Assembly: GCA_948099385.1 (NCBI GenBank)
Contig: CANUEZ040000165.1
Coordinates: 7,906,001-7,970,000 of the forward strand
Reading direction: 5' to 3'
DNA length: 64,000 nt
From: Fasciola hepatica
Lineage: Eukaryota > Platyhelminthes > Trematoda > Plagiorchiida > Fasciolidae
Under the pieces are notes generated by a model. That model was not told the origin of the DNA and ran no database searches. It saw only the letters and a list, made by a program, of their open reading frames with translations. The first letter of the stretch is position 1. The number at the start of each line of letters is the position of its first letter. Made by a program: the position numbers and the translations under genes. Below, one piece after another: positions 48,140 through 58,739 of the stretch.

Positions 48140-48860
48140 CGCATATAGGAATGGGCAACACATTGCATGGATACAGGCGGCTATCATAGGGAGCAGTGAA
48201 TAGTTTGACCTGTTTCAAAGGCGCCACTGATAACCTCATCCAAGACAAAAGTGTGGAAGAGAAACTCGCGTATGTTTATGATGTCATCGTACATAGTCGA
48301 GCATTGATGATATCACCCGAATGCTTTGAAAAAATACTTAGCAGCCTTCGAAATGTATGGCTTCATTCTGAATGAAGCGAAGTGTGATTTCACCGCAGAC
48401 CGAGTAAGGTAGCTGGCGTTGGAATTATGCAAGGGTTTTGCAGAACCGGGTCATGGAGCCTAGAAGAGCCGTGACCGCTTACAATTCCAACTGGATTCAA
48501 TAACGCTGCGATAAAATCTGCCACGTCGTTCACAACAGAATCGTTCCGGTAGCACTCGACATGATACCTCGAACATCACAAATGGAAGATACAAACTGAA
48601 ATCACGACTGTAGATCGAAACACGCCGCTGATTTTGTAAACAGATGCTCCGGAAGTCGCCATTGCTGCCACTTCGAACAGAAACGAGCGACCAGCAGCAT
48701 TTTTCCAAGGACCATCATTCAATATGAACTTATCCACACAGTAATCGTAAAGGAAACGTGTGCCATAGTGTAGGCATCCAGAGAATGGAGCTCACTTTAA
48801 ACTTGTGATAGATTAATGCGTTGCAACTCGAGAGATGAGGATAAAATAATTTATCATTTT
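48140..48860 (+). pseudogene. Ty3/gypsy RT-RNase H fragment, right arm
   Basis: Inverted duplicate of 30005-30720 with the same lesions, for example YVYD in place of a Y-x-D-D box near 48270, showing decay before duplication. Confidence 0.6.
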
Positions 48861-49029
48861 GTTCTCGATTTCAGACCTGGGAAAGCTTCACAGCACCGTC
48901 ATTATGTAGGACGCGAATGGCACATTTTGTAATCAAAGAATCTTGTTTTTCACCGATGATGTAAGATACCAGAACCAAAATACGCAGGATTTTTAATATA
49001 TGCTTGAGCATGCGTGCAACGGGGGGAGG

Positions 49030-49262
49030 GGGGTGTACCTCATAGCCACAAAGGTCTATTGCTTTGTTAAAGACAACCGGCAACCAGACCCTGAAACTCG
49101 GAGTGAAGAACCACATAAGGTCTCTAAAGGTCAGGTTTGGTGACTAGCCTGACGATTGTGCATTACTATCGATCACCAAAACGACCGGCGGTGGCGGGGC
49201 TTCGAAACTCAGACCCACGAGTTGGTAAAAAAACGCTCTAAATCATCCAACTACCGCCAGCT
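49030..49262 (-). mobile_element. SINE-1 copy C (right arm mirror of copy B)
   Basis: This is an inverted duplicate of the 29605-29860 copy, including the G-rich run at 49021-49033. It was carried along by the inverted duplication rather than inserted independently. Confidence 0.7.
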
Positions 49263-49381
49263 GAACTTAGACCTCGATCCTCCAGCCCATCTACTACTAA
49301 GTTGATGGAGGGCTGTCTACCCGTTCCTCCCCGATTGTACCATGTTCTGTTCGGCACACAGTCTGAGATCAGGCAGGTGTG

Positions 49382-49383
<2 letters not shown>

Positions 49384-49441
<58 letters not shown>
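49384..49441. repeat. (TA)n microsatellite beside the right hammerhead
   Basis: About 29 TA units; array-length difference from the left-arm copy is expected for microsatellites. Confidence 0.95.
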
Positions 49442-49443
<2 letters not shown>

Positions 49444-49480
49444 ATAGTAACTAGTATGTAAACGTGTGGACAAAATTTCC

Positions 49481-49540
49481 CCGGAAGCGCACGACCGGTT
49501 TCGCGGTTGTTGCCGCTCATCAGGTATGCGTACCCGGTAC
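49481..49540 (-). ncRNA. Type I hammerhead ribozyme, intact core (right arm)
   Basis: Minus strand: CTGATGA (49517-49523), helix II GCGG/CCGC with loop CAACAA, GAAA (49499-49502), helix III ACC/GGT (49494-49499), cleavage base C17 at 49493. Helix I: GCATAC pairs with GTGCGC (one A-C mismatch, one G-U), then an internal loop GTAC/TT, then CCGG pairs with CCGG (49534-49537 and 49481-49484). All universally conserved core bases are present. An internal loop in helix I opposite loop II suits the usual tertiary contact. Helix III has essentially no loop, so a dimeric form may be more active. Such ribozymes with minimal helix III are known from Penelope-like elements and retrozymes, and hammerheads occur in schistosome satellite DNA. 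Confidence 0.9.
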
Positions 49541-49749
49541 TCCTCTGCCCACTGGTCCTCATACTTGTACACTCCGATGTTATATGTTCACTAGGATATA
49601 ATTTGAAGCGTCTGGAGTGTGAATGGATACTATTCATTGAAGTGCCCACGAATGACTCACAACTGTGATTTCTGATGGTTATTCGTGTTTGGGTCACTGC
49701 TAACCCAACGGAAACGAGGCTGCATGTGCAAGCGCTCATATTGGCAGTA

Positions 49750-50580
49750 AGCAGTATTAACTTGCTAGGAATAGTCCGTGGTCGGAACATAGCTGGATGA
49801 GTCGATCACCTCTGACGGTTTGATCGACTACAATATTGAATCGGCCTCCCATATTCATCTTCGTCTTGTCTAGGCTTCCAACTTGAGAATTGTAATCACC
49901 AGCAACAACCGTGGTTTCCGTAAAGCGCACGCTGTGGGTCGATTGAGACAAACCTTGGTAGATTTCGTCTCTAGCCTCAGTATAACCATAGTCAGTTTAG
50001 GCATACACAGAAACTGAAAAGATAACTTTCCCGATGCAAATTTGAACACAGAGGTCAGTAGCATTGGATTGCACGATGTATTCCGGACCATTTCGCTGCA
50101 CCTTCACTAGTGCATACTGCAGTCAAGGTGATCATTTATAAGTGGTAAATTGAACGTTTTCATGAGACCGAAGGCAAAAGTGCAAACACACAACTAATAA
50201 TTCACAGAAACGACAAACAGGCATCAGCGCTTCAGTCTAGTGCTGTTGACATGCACAGAACCATTCAACCGAACTGTACACCGACGACTTCTGACTGAGA
50301 CCCAGTCGAGCAGTTCACGCCCAGTTTTCATGCTCAGAGCGATGCCAACGCCGGCGTGACCACGAGCAATAGACACCGAATCACTCAACGCACGAAGAAT
50401 GAAACAAGAAGCCGAGTTTGTATCAGGGGAGCGAAGTGGTAACACTATTGTTGGGCCTTGTACGCACGTTTCGAAGACGCAACACATCTATTTTAAAAGC
50501 CTCAAGAGTTCCAGCTAAGGCAGTCTGTTGCCCCGCTTGGCAAAGTGTGCGGACGTTGAAATCAACTAAGTGAAGAGAAT
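49750..50580 (-). pseudogene. RTE-type LINE endonuclease, N-terminal part
   Basis: Minus strand in mixed frames: LVDFNVRTLCQAGQQTAL (50570-50515), GHAGVGIALSMKTGRELLDW (50365-50305), CTVRLNGSVHVNSTRLKRR, then TTVVAGDYNSQVGSLDKTK (about 49890) and GDRLIQLCSDHGLFLAS. The catalytic G-D-x-N motif reads GDYN. Broken by frame changes. The half nearest 49880 is shared with the left arm; the rest is right-arm specific. Confidence 0.65.
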
Positions 50581-50582
50581 GC

Positions 50583-51175
50583 TTAGGTCGGAGAATGGAT
50601 TCTCTTTTTCCCTGTCTCTAAATTGCTACTCTTACTGAGAGCCACAAGTTCTCGACCACGACTCATTGTGGCCTCTCGTATCCATTTAGGATTGGAATGC
50701 GAAGGATGAAGAGCAGAGAGGTAATGTTTCCCGAAGGATCGCTGGAGATTTCTGGGCAAATCATACTTCGCAGCTGCCCACACCGCAGAAGAGGTTTTTC
50801 TTTGGGAACCCTAACCGGAGCCTTTGGCTCAAAAATCATTCGCAAGGCAGTGGGGCGATAACCCAGCACGGGAGCGTGATCGAAGCATCCATGAGAGAAC
50901 TTCTTGTTTGTCACGTAAGACCTGGTTCTTGCAAGTATTCCGCCTTGTCTTCGCTGATGCTTTGCCATCGATCCGCTTTTCGGATTCAGTCCTCAACCCC
51001 ATGCGCCTATTGGAGCGTGCGGAATGTGGACGGGGGAGCATCCTCTGGGCTGGGGGCTGCCCAGCTCAGGTGAGCGATAGCTATCCAGTGGAATGCGTTG
51101 ACTTCTCCCACCGTCGAGAGGAGCTCCAGGTACTCCACTCCTACGCCCACCAAGTGGAGGTGTTTTGACCGGTAA
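50583..51175 (-). pseudogene. Second LINE fragment (endonuclease end and linker), tentative
   Basis: On the minus strand DHAPVLGYRPTALRM (about 50890) resembles the S-D-H-A-x-V end of an endonuclease, and NPKWIREATMSRGRELVALS (about 50690-50640) resembles the linker before RT. It lies upstream of the N-terminal part at 49750-50580, so two separate fragments sit head to tail. Family uncertain. Confidence 0.4.
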
Positions 51176-51355
51176 ACTGTTTCGCTCCGTGTTTATTCGC
51201 TGGTGTTCTCTCTAGAGGCACCACCTCAAGACGCAGTCTCGTCGTGATGGTGATATATTCCTCTAAGTTTGTGGGGTGCTAATGTAATGAGGTCAGTGGT
51301 TCAGAGGGGTTTTCGCTAAGGGTGCGAACTGACTTTGCTTTCGTTTCATACTCAG

Positions 51356-51522
51356 TGTTAGCATGTCTATACAATCAACTTTTGTTCCGTCAAAGTACCC
51401 TGGATCATGCTAGAGTAGCGTCCGTAATGCGAGTGCGTGTTCACTACCTAGAGGATGTATCGCGTAATATAACACTGGACTTGCGTGTTCAAAGACTTCT
51501 GTTTCATCGGACGTCCTTCGAG
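51356..51522 (+). CDS. Candidate internal exon, unrecognised gene
   Basis: A T-rich acceptor (TTTCATACTCAG) and a consensus donor (TTCGAG|GTAAGA) bound 167 open bases. The encoded piece includes CLYNQLLFRQSTLDHARV and VRVHYLEDVSRNITLDLRV and resembles globular protein, not any LINE domain. The exon lies in the roughly 2-kb block present only in the right arm of the inverted repeat. No family is recognised and no flanking exons were found. Confidence 0.28.
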
Positions 51523-52872
51523 GTAAGAAAAACTCGCCCGGTCAGCTTGACCATCAACACTTGAGTGTCCCATTCAAATTTAATGTCATACACTGTTTCG
51601 TTTTCCATTCTGTAGGATATGTAAAGCCGCTAGTAGTTGTATTCAAATGTATAACGAGAAAGAATTCCAGATATATTACGTGTAGATAGTAGCCCGCTGT
51701 CTACCGGTGGTCATTTATCTGACCCTTTTACCAATCGCGAATAGTCAACACGTGGTCGTGGTCACTGCTTTCAACGACAGAAATTACTCAGGGTATCATT
51801 CTACCACTCTGTTCCTATCCAACGTATACCACAACTCTTTTTCAAGTCTATTTTCAGACTTCAGTGAATAAATTATTGACCAATCTATTTTCTATCATCA
51901 TTTAGTTGTAATTCGCCATCTAAAATTTACTTGTTCGAATCACTTGCACATTGTAGTGACCTTTCACGGGGTCCACCGCAAGGCAATTCTCATCATGCCT
52001 AAAAGGAACGTGACGAAATATACGTGATCCATAACGTCCAACAAGTCTGGCTGACAGTTTAGGCCAGTATCATCATGGGATTTGAAGTGCACTCCGTCAT
52101 CCCAAAATTAAACTTTCGATGGGATGAGTCTAATTTGCCATTGGACTCCTGATCGGTGTCCTTATTATCAAAAATATTGAATGTGTTTTTATATCCCGTA
52201 CTACTACCGATATGGTCGAATTAAAGAAAAAAATGACGTCATTCAGAAATGTAGGCGACTACGCGGTTCACTAGAACTGTCTGCTTCTAATACCAACATA
52301 TTACCACTTCTCAATTTCCACAAGTTACACCAAACTGTGGTGTTACTGCAAGATTGATTACGCAGAGCAAAGTGCTCTTGTGTTAGAGAACTGTTTAATT
52401 TAGGGCGGGCTGTACGACTGAATCGTGATACAACTTTAGTGAACCTTTGCAAAATGAAAATGTCGTACAAGCTCCTACCCACAGCCATTCCGCCAGAACA
52501 AACTAAAATGGATTTCCATCCATCTCTATCTGATAGCTCGATAAAGTCTTTTGAGAGAAATCATTGCAATGACGAGGTCAAGCACTATACAGATTTAACC
52601 CGTAGTCCGATTGGTGGCTGGTTTTGCAAATTAATGGCATCAGACATATGTCAGAGACTATAATAAACCGGACAGGATAAGCGCCATTAGGTGGCCAGTC
52701 CGTAACGTGGGAGGAGGGTATTAAAAGCCGAACCAGTGCATCTGGCCATTCAGGTCGTTTTGGGTTTCCACAGTGGATTACACAGCCACGAAACCCATCC
52801 AGTCAGTGATCATATGCCGGAAGATATGACAACGTGACGTGAAAAGTGACATTTTATATTGCACAGCTTAGC

Positions 52873-52944
52873 AGCCAAAATGATACCGTTATTTATATTT
52901 TTCTTCCTGAAATTCAATCCTGATGATTGTTTTGATATTCAACC
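52873..52944 (+). repeat. ~70-bp direct repeat, copy 1
   Basis: The block AGCCAAAATGATACCGTTAT through TTGTTTTGATATTCAA recurs at 54646-54715 with two or three differences. This copy lies exactly where the right arm lost the 1.5-kb block kept in the left arm. Confidence 0.75.
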
Positions 52945-52984
52945 CAATCATAACGAAAGCACAATATGACGAACATCTGCACGC

Positions 52985-53935
52985 ACAAGCACGTAATAAT
53001 AAATAAACCCAGAAAGGCTTCCGCCCAGACAGTGAATGTATCGGCCAAATATTCATCCATCGGAGCATCCTGGAACACCGTTACAAATTACAACGCCCTA
53101 CCTCCGAACACTTCACACTTTTGACCTTTGACTCAACCGATCGCGAGTCTTTGTGTGGGATAATGCTAGCTGTTGATGCCTCATTCAAACTAGTCTAGTT
53201 GCATTATGCTGGGACACAAGCACGTATTCGAGCTTACGGCGAGGAGTCTTGTCCATTCAAACTGGTCAGGAATATGACAGGTGCCCGTTATCTCCAGTAC
53301 GGTCCAACTCTGCTGTGGGTCGGGCGACGCATCGTTCTATGGAAGGTTATCACGGCGTTTGAGTTTCTTCAGGCTGCAGTATTACGGACCTTGAATTTGC
53401 AGAAGACGCAGTGGCGCCCGGGGAGGACCCGACCACCTTGCAAGTGGCCATTGATTGGGTAAATATTATGCTTTACAGATTGGTCTTCAGACCAATATCA
53501 GCAAAATCAAGATGTTCGAAATACCCATTAGTCACGCAAACCGAGCCCTACAACTGAATAGCCGACCAACAGAAATTGTCTCGGATCTTAAGTATTTTGG
53601 CTCCACCATCTTGACAAACGCAAAAGTCGCAAATGATATCAAAAAGTGCATCGACGCGGCCCGAATGGCGTTTCTACAGCTCCGAAACATCCTTTGGCGA
53701 CGGAATCAGATTGGTCCGAAGACCAAGCTCCGGGTGTTCAATGCCACTGTCCGACCAGTCTTGCTTTAAGGTTGCGAAACTTGGCGATTAAGAGCTGAGG
53801 ATATTAGGCGACTAGAAACTATCGATCAATGGTTCCGCAGATCTATTTTAAAAGTCAGATGGAGTGATACAATTTCCAATGGAAACACTCGAAATCGCTG
53901 CGCATTACCCATCTTTCAAAGAGCATATAGCTCTG
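52985..53935 (+). mobile_element. RTE-C LINE, right-arm copy (internally deleted)
   Basis: Mirror of 24600-25551. It retains the RT block from QKGFRPDSECIGQIFIHRS through the C-terminal LRVFNATVRPVLL to about 53935. The endonuclease and upstream RT present in the left arm are gone, replaced by about 75 bp. Confidence 0.65.
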
Positions 53936-53944
53936 CCGACTGCA

Positions 53945-54643
53945 GCCATCATCATCATACAGCGGTAAACAGTAGGGCAAGCCCCACGGATCACTGCCTT
54001 TCTCGCCATCCTGCACGTTGAATTAGAAAGTATGAATATACAAGATGGACAGGGAGTGGACCTACACGGATGGGAAAAGGAAACAACGCCCTAGTAGCCA
54101 ACATACGGAATACACAGTGGTTTGGTCACACCGTAAACCTAACCACGCCCTAACCAGCATTCTCCCGGATCCATCTGCATGCCCAAACTGGAGTCGCCAA
54201 CGAAGTGGACGAATAAAAGCCTGGCCAGATACCGTTTAGAAAGACAAACTCACTTGGCATTCGCATGGAGTACGGGACTCGCCAATCGCAATCGAACTGC
54301 ATCGACATACGCAAGGACCTGATTGCCAATCGCCCATGATAGCCGCGATCAGAAACATGCATGAAGCCGGCTTATTCTCACCAAGGAGCCAGCCACAGGA
54401 AAGTAAGTACCTAGCCTGTCTCTAACCATCAGGTGATAGAAAACTCCTTGAAGTGGTACCAAATACTCGATTTCTGACCTCAGCATTGCGCACTCGGCTA
54501 TTCAACCCAATCCTAGCGATACTACGCAAACACAGGCGGTCGAAAACCTCAAGATGACAAACATCTGCACGCAGAACCCAAGTCTCGCAACCATACAACA
54601 AAACTGAACGCACCGCGGCACAATACACACGATCTTTCAACTT
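53945..54643 (-). mobile_element. RTE-A 3' end, right arm
   Basis: Mirror of 23881-24590: a CATCATCATCATACAGCGGT tail start, the shared 3' UTR, the 290-bp foreign segment and the YGCETWVLR ... NAEVRNRVFG coding remnant. Confidence 0.75.
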
Positions 54644-54645
54644 CA

Positions 54646-54715
54646 GCAGCCAAAATGATACCATTATTTATATTTTTCTTCCTGAATTTCAATCCTGATG
54701 ATTGTTTTGATATTC
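54646..54715 (+). repeat. ~70-bp direct repeat, copy 2, at the outer arm boundary
   Basis: It begins three bases beyond the outer end of the right arm. Together with copy 1 it brackets the 1.7-kb block of RTE-C plus inverted RTE-A sequence. Confidence 0.75.
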
Positions 54716-55160
54716 AAGTTAGGTTGTTCCTGAGACGTAGGAATCAGTGAGTTGGTTATGGCACTTACAATGGAAAATGATCCACTAAATGCTCGCGAAT
54801 TCAATGTGAATATGAATGATTGAACCATGAACAGGTCGGCGAGAAATACTGTGACTATGGATGACAGACTATCGAGCGAATATAACTTAAATTTTTATCT
54901 TCCCCTGGATTTCCCATGCAAGCGCATCAAAATTGACCAGCTCATCGGGAATAAGCGAATTGATATTGGTTGATATATCAATAGCAATGCTGTAGGAGTA
55001 CATCGGTAGCTTTATGCGATCACTTCACGCTAAAATGAACTATTTTTGAATTTTTTTTAATTAACAAATCTCTGTATTGGTCATCATCATGCCAAGCAGA
55101 TGAACCAGAGCATTTTTTCGCCGGATGTTAAAATCTAACTACTGCTATTGTTTTCAATAG

Positions 55161-55695
55161 CATAACTGGAAATTCGACCCTCCAGGGGTGGATCCACTTC
55201 CATTGAACATACTATTCATGGAAGGAGACAGTAATGATCTGTGCAGCTTTGCACGCCGCACTGTGAGTCATAGAGATTTGTTCTCGATGCATCGGAACAG
55301 AAATGAACCAAGTCACGCATGCATCACCCCAATCCAATTGTACCGCACCTCGCGTACCATTAGTATCACGTTCTTTGACGTAAGTAATATCTAGAAAGAT
55401 GAACAGAGACTCTTGGAAGCACACGGCTGGTTGCGGGAATCACAATGAAAATTCCTCAGTGGACTCTTTGGAGAGCAGCATCCGCTCGAACTTCTGATGC
55501 GCAAATTAGGTTGCTGTGAACGGTACCACATTCTATTTCGTAATCAGCAGCGAGAGACAAATAGCGGTTCTTATTTATTTGTTCTCTGTTCTGTAGATAT
55601 CAAATGGTAGGTGGATCAAGTATCATGAGGATTACAAGGAGAAGAGGGGCCTTAAGGCTTGGACCGACGTTCCGGTCTACTCGACTCGTTCGTGA
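55161..55695 (+). CDS. Probable 3' end of an unrecognised gene (two exons)
   Basis: There are two candidate exons. The first, 55161-55262, follows the acceptor TTGTTTTCAATAG and ends at ACT|GTGAGT; it is 34 codons, phase 0 at both ends, beginning HNWKFDPPGVDPLPLN. The second, 55597-55695, follows TTCTCTGTTCTGTAG, is also phase 0 and ends in TGA after 32 codons, with the segment WIKYHEDYKEKRGLKAWTD and a C-terminus VPVYSTRS. Matching phases, both strong acceptors and the protein-like composition support a real gene tail separated by a 334-bp intron. An alternative acceptor (GGTAG at 55606-55610) would shorten the second exon. I do not recognise the family. Upstream lies the outer edge of the inverted repeat (54643), so the 5' part may be missing, displaced or further upstream in unrecognised exons. 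Confidence 0.4.
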
Positions 55696-55699
55696 TATT

Positions 55700-56799
55700 C
55701 GTGTTTCGGATCTGAGTTATCGGGGTATGGATGACTGACTTGTAGACACGATAATTGAAGAGCTTCAGCTAACTTTTTTCTGTATGCACAGAACAGGTAT
55801 GAATGGGCGGATGCATGTCTGCTGCAGCGGTGGCCAAAATGTTTAGACGAATGTGTCTTCGGGAGTAAGGGGGCACTCGAATGGTATTTCTATTAGTACT
55901 TGGTGGAATTTGCTCACTAGATGCCCAAGAATTACACTTTTTATGGTTCCTGTTCCTCCGAGTTGAAGCTAATGTACTCAGTGCTCTCCAGTCCTTTGGG
56001 ATAGTAGCCTTTCCTTTCGACCAATGTATGTGGCATTATTTGCACATATTGTTCTGAGACTGAATCGTTCCAGTACATATGATTGATGGGACTGGCGCAA
56101 GTAAATCTGGAAGTTCTTTTATTTGCGATCAGAACTGATTATGAATGGTAGATGAATGAACTACTTCCTTAAGTTATTATGCGACAAAATTGGGAACACC
56201 TCATGAAGTCGAGTTATTAAACTAACTACTGTAACACTACCACTGGTGTTTGAGGTCAAGGGTTCTTTTTCATTATTTCGTGAACAAACCGGATACGCAG
56301 TTAAATATATCAACTCTTGTATTCAGGGAATTCACAGGACTACAAAATACCATGGGCTACATGAAGATAATTACACAAGTTATTGGAATTCGGTTATGTA
56401 GATCCGAAGTTACGATAGGTGTTTTAGTTACTGTCTACGATATTAGATAAAACAATGCCAAATTATCTTATGGCAAGGTATGCGGAAGATAAGTTGACTT
56501 TCATTGGCTTTTCGGTGGATACAATAAAAATCACCCCATCTTACCTTTGGGGTATGGGAGAAATACGTTATCTATCGCTCTCAATTTGGATCGAAGAGAT
56601 CCAGCCGAGTGTGAGTTCTAAATTGAATGCTCATGAAACAACCACCTGTAGTGTCACCCACTTAGATTTTGTGACGGTAGTTATAATTCCATTTCTTGCT
56701 TTTTATTGAATCAGTGTTATTATGTTTACCACTTCTCTGATTTTTTTAATCGAATTGATCAGTTACCTACGGTTGACACTTCTTTACTGAAAGTCACAT
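55700..56799. other. No recognised content
   Basis: ORFs at 56250-56450 and 56455-56709 lack motifs and splice context. Confidence 0.45.
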
Positions 56800-58420
56800 T
56801 ACTTACCCTATTCCTTAACCTGCTGATCGGTGCTTGAACAAAAATCCAGTCGTGGAAGCATAGTCACGGCGCAACTCCCACCTGTTGATGGCCATAGTTT
56901 CAGTTTTCCAGTGCTGATTTGCCTACTATAAGGTACTGCAGTAGCTAGTTTGAGAGCTTGATCCTCGTTAAGTGTTCCCATGTTTGTTGGTCGCAAGAAA
57001 ACTGGACTGTTCTTCACGGACCGATCGTTCGCTCACTGGAGCAGTCTGTGGAGGATTATTGAAGCTGGTAACTCTGACGCTACGGGGTTCGAACTTTTCT
57101 CTCGCCAATTGGAACAGATGTATCTAGCCCGTTTCTTGTTTATTGGGATGATAACGAGGCTAGTGAGCGCTTTAGAGAGGGAGATACCACCACCGTTGAA
57201 GAGAGGCACAGAGACCTCGACAGGGTCGGGGGCTTTATTGTACTTCAATAGGTAGGGGACGCGACCCACTTCTTCACTAGACAGGACAGCACATACCGTC
57301 GAAGGAGCATGAACTGGTTCAAAAGGTCTACTGAGCGGAGGCGCTAGCACTGAGGGTCAATTAAACTCCTCAAGGTGCTCTGCCTATCCATCCGTGAAAG
57401 ATGGTGGATTGGTTGGCAGATCCTATAGCTCAGTCCAGGCTTCTTAACTGCAGATCGGATGAGTTGAAAAAGTCTCCGAGCATTGCCAGCGGTAGCAGTT
57501 TGTTCCATTTCCACCGCGGGTTCCGACCACTGATTCCCTGGCCTTCTGCGAAAGTTTCTGATAAAATTTCTTCGTAGTTTGGGCGGGCTTTGTAGTTTTC
57601 GCTTCCGGTGGGGATGTTCCAGAGGCTGTCTGGAAATTCCGGAGAATCCGTTGAGGTGCAGTGCGTTTCTGCGTGTCTTGTGATAATTCACAAGCTGTGG
57701 TACTGGATATGTTTTCACCAGTCTGACAGATCATCGTGTGCGGCTACTTAGCTGACAGTAAGCTCATTCTCATATGTTTCCTGGACCTCTATACGGGAAT
57801 GTTTTTCTACGTCCATTCGTTGACGGCGGACTTTCACTCTAGTGATAAACAGTACTATGAACTCGGCACACAAAGGCGTGATCAAAATCTAGATGTGCAT
57901 TCCAATACGACCTACAGAACTTGACTGAGCCACGCCAATGGTAGCTTAAGACTGTGGTCTATTTTTGTCCAACACTGATTAGCAGAGGGCGGTCGCCATG
58001 TGACTGTGCGACGAAGTTCTTGTCCTACAATAATAGGCGATGGTTTGCTCACAGATGAAGCAGTCGATTGCTGTTATCCGTGCGTTCATGGCTGTCGCCA
58101 CATTCGGTCGTCTGGACCTAGTTGGGCAATCTGGGTGTTCATATCTCCAGTCCGTACCACTATGTCTCGATTTAACTCCTTTCGAAGAAGTTCGTAAAAT
58201 CGCTAGTAGGCTATGTCTTTGACTGTATTCGGATTGCAGTCAGTAGGGGCGTAGGTAGCGACAATAAACAGACTACGTTTGCCGTCGCGACCTTTGTTAG
58301 CTTTAAACGACCCCTCTAAGCGGATCGCACACGCTCTACTGGTGACTCAGATCCAGACATGTATCGCAGACTCAACTTTAGTACTCAAAGTGATTCCCCA
58401 CACCCGTATGACTAGGTGCA
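56800..58420 (-). mobile_element. RTE-type LINE fragment, decayed
   Basis: Minus order: endonuclease remnant GRDGKRSLFIVATYAPTDCN (58305-58245) and RELNRDIVVRTGDMNTQIAQ (about 58170, GDMN in place of GDxN), linker AGNARRLFQLIRSAVKKPGL (57510-57450), then KYNKAPDPVEVSVPLFNGGG (about 57230), and an RT start with NPVASELPASIILHRLL (57100-57050). Stops and frame changes are frequent, and the RT catalytic part is missing or unreadable. Confidence 0.6.
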
Positions 58421-58739
58421 AAAGCCGCGGAATCTTCGGATAGTGGCAGAGTAAAGCCGTGTCCTGAGGGCTAATCCAGACGAACTACAATGGGTGCGAG
58501 TCTTGGACAAGTAGCAAATGTCAAGGAGGAATTCCATTTCTGCGTCCAGCATCTCCGTCAATGATGTTCTGTTAAGCACTCGAAATAGTAATGTTAATAT
58601 TTTTGTGTAAAAGAGCGAATGAATAAGGTTGATGTGTTGGTAGGAAGTTAGTTTTGTCAGACCACTAGCACTTTGGTCATACATGAATGAGTGATCATAT
58701 ATGTGCCGAAAATTTCATCCAATGGTGTGGGCTGAATGC

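Larger units (their letters stand above)
48149..54643 (-). repeat. Right arm of the large inverted repeat
   Basis: Reverse complement of 23881-30711. The inner boundary is at GGAATGGGCAACACA (48148-48162) and the outer boundary at CTTCAACTTCAG (54632-54643), after which left and right sequences diverge completely. The spacer between the arms is 17.4 kb. Confidence 0.9.
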
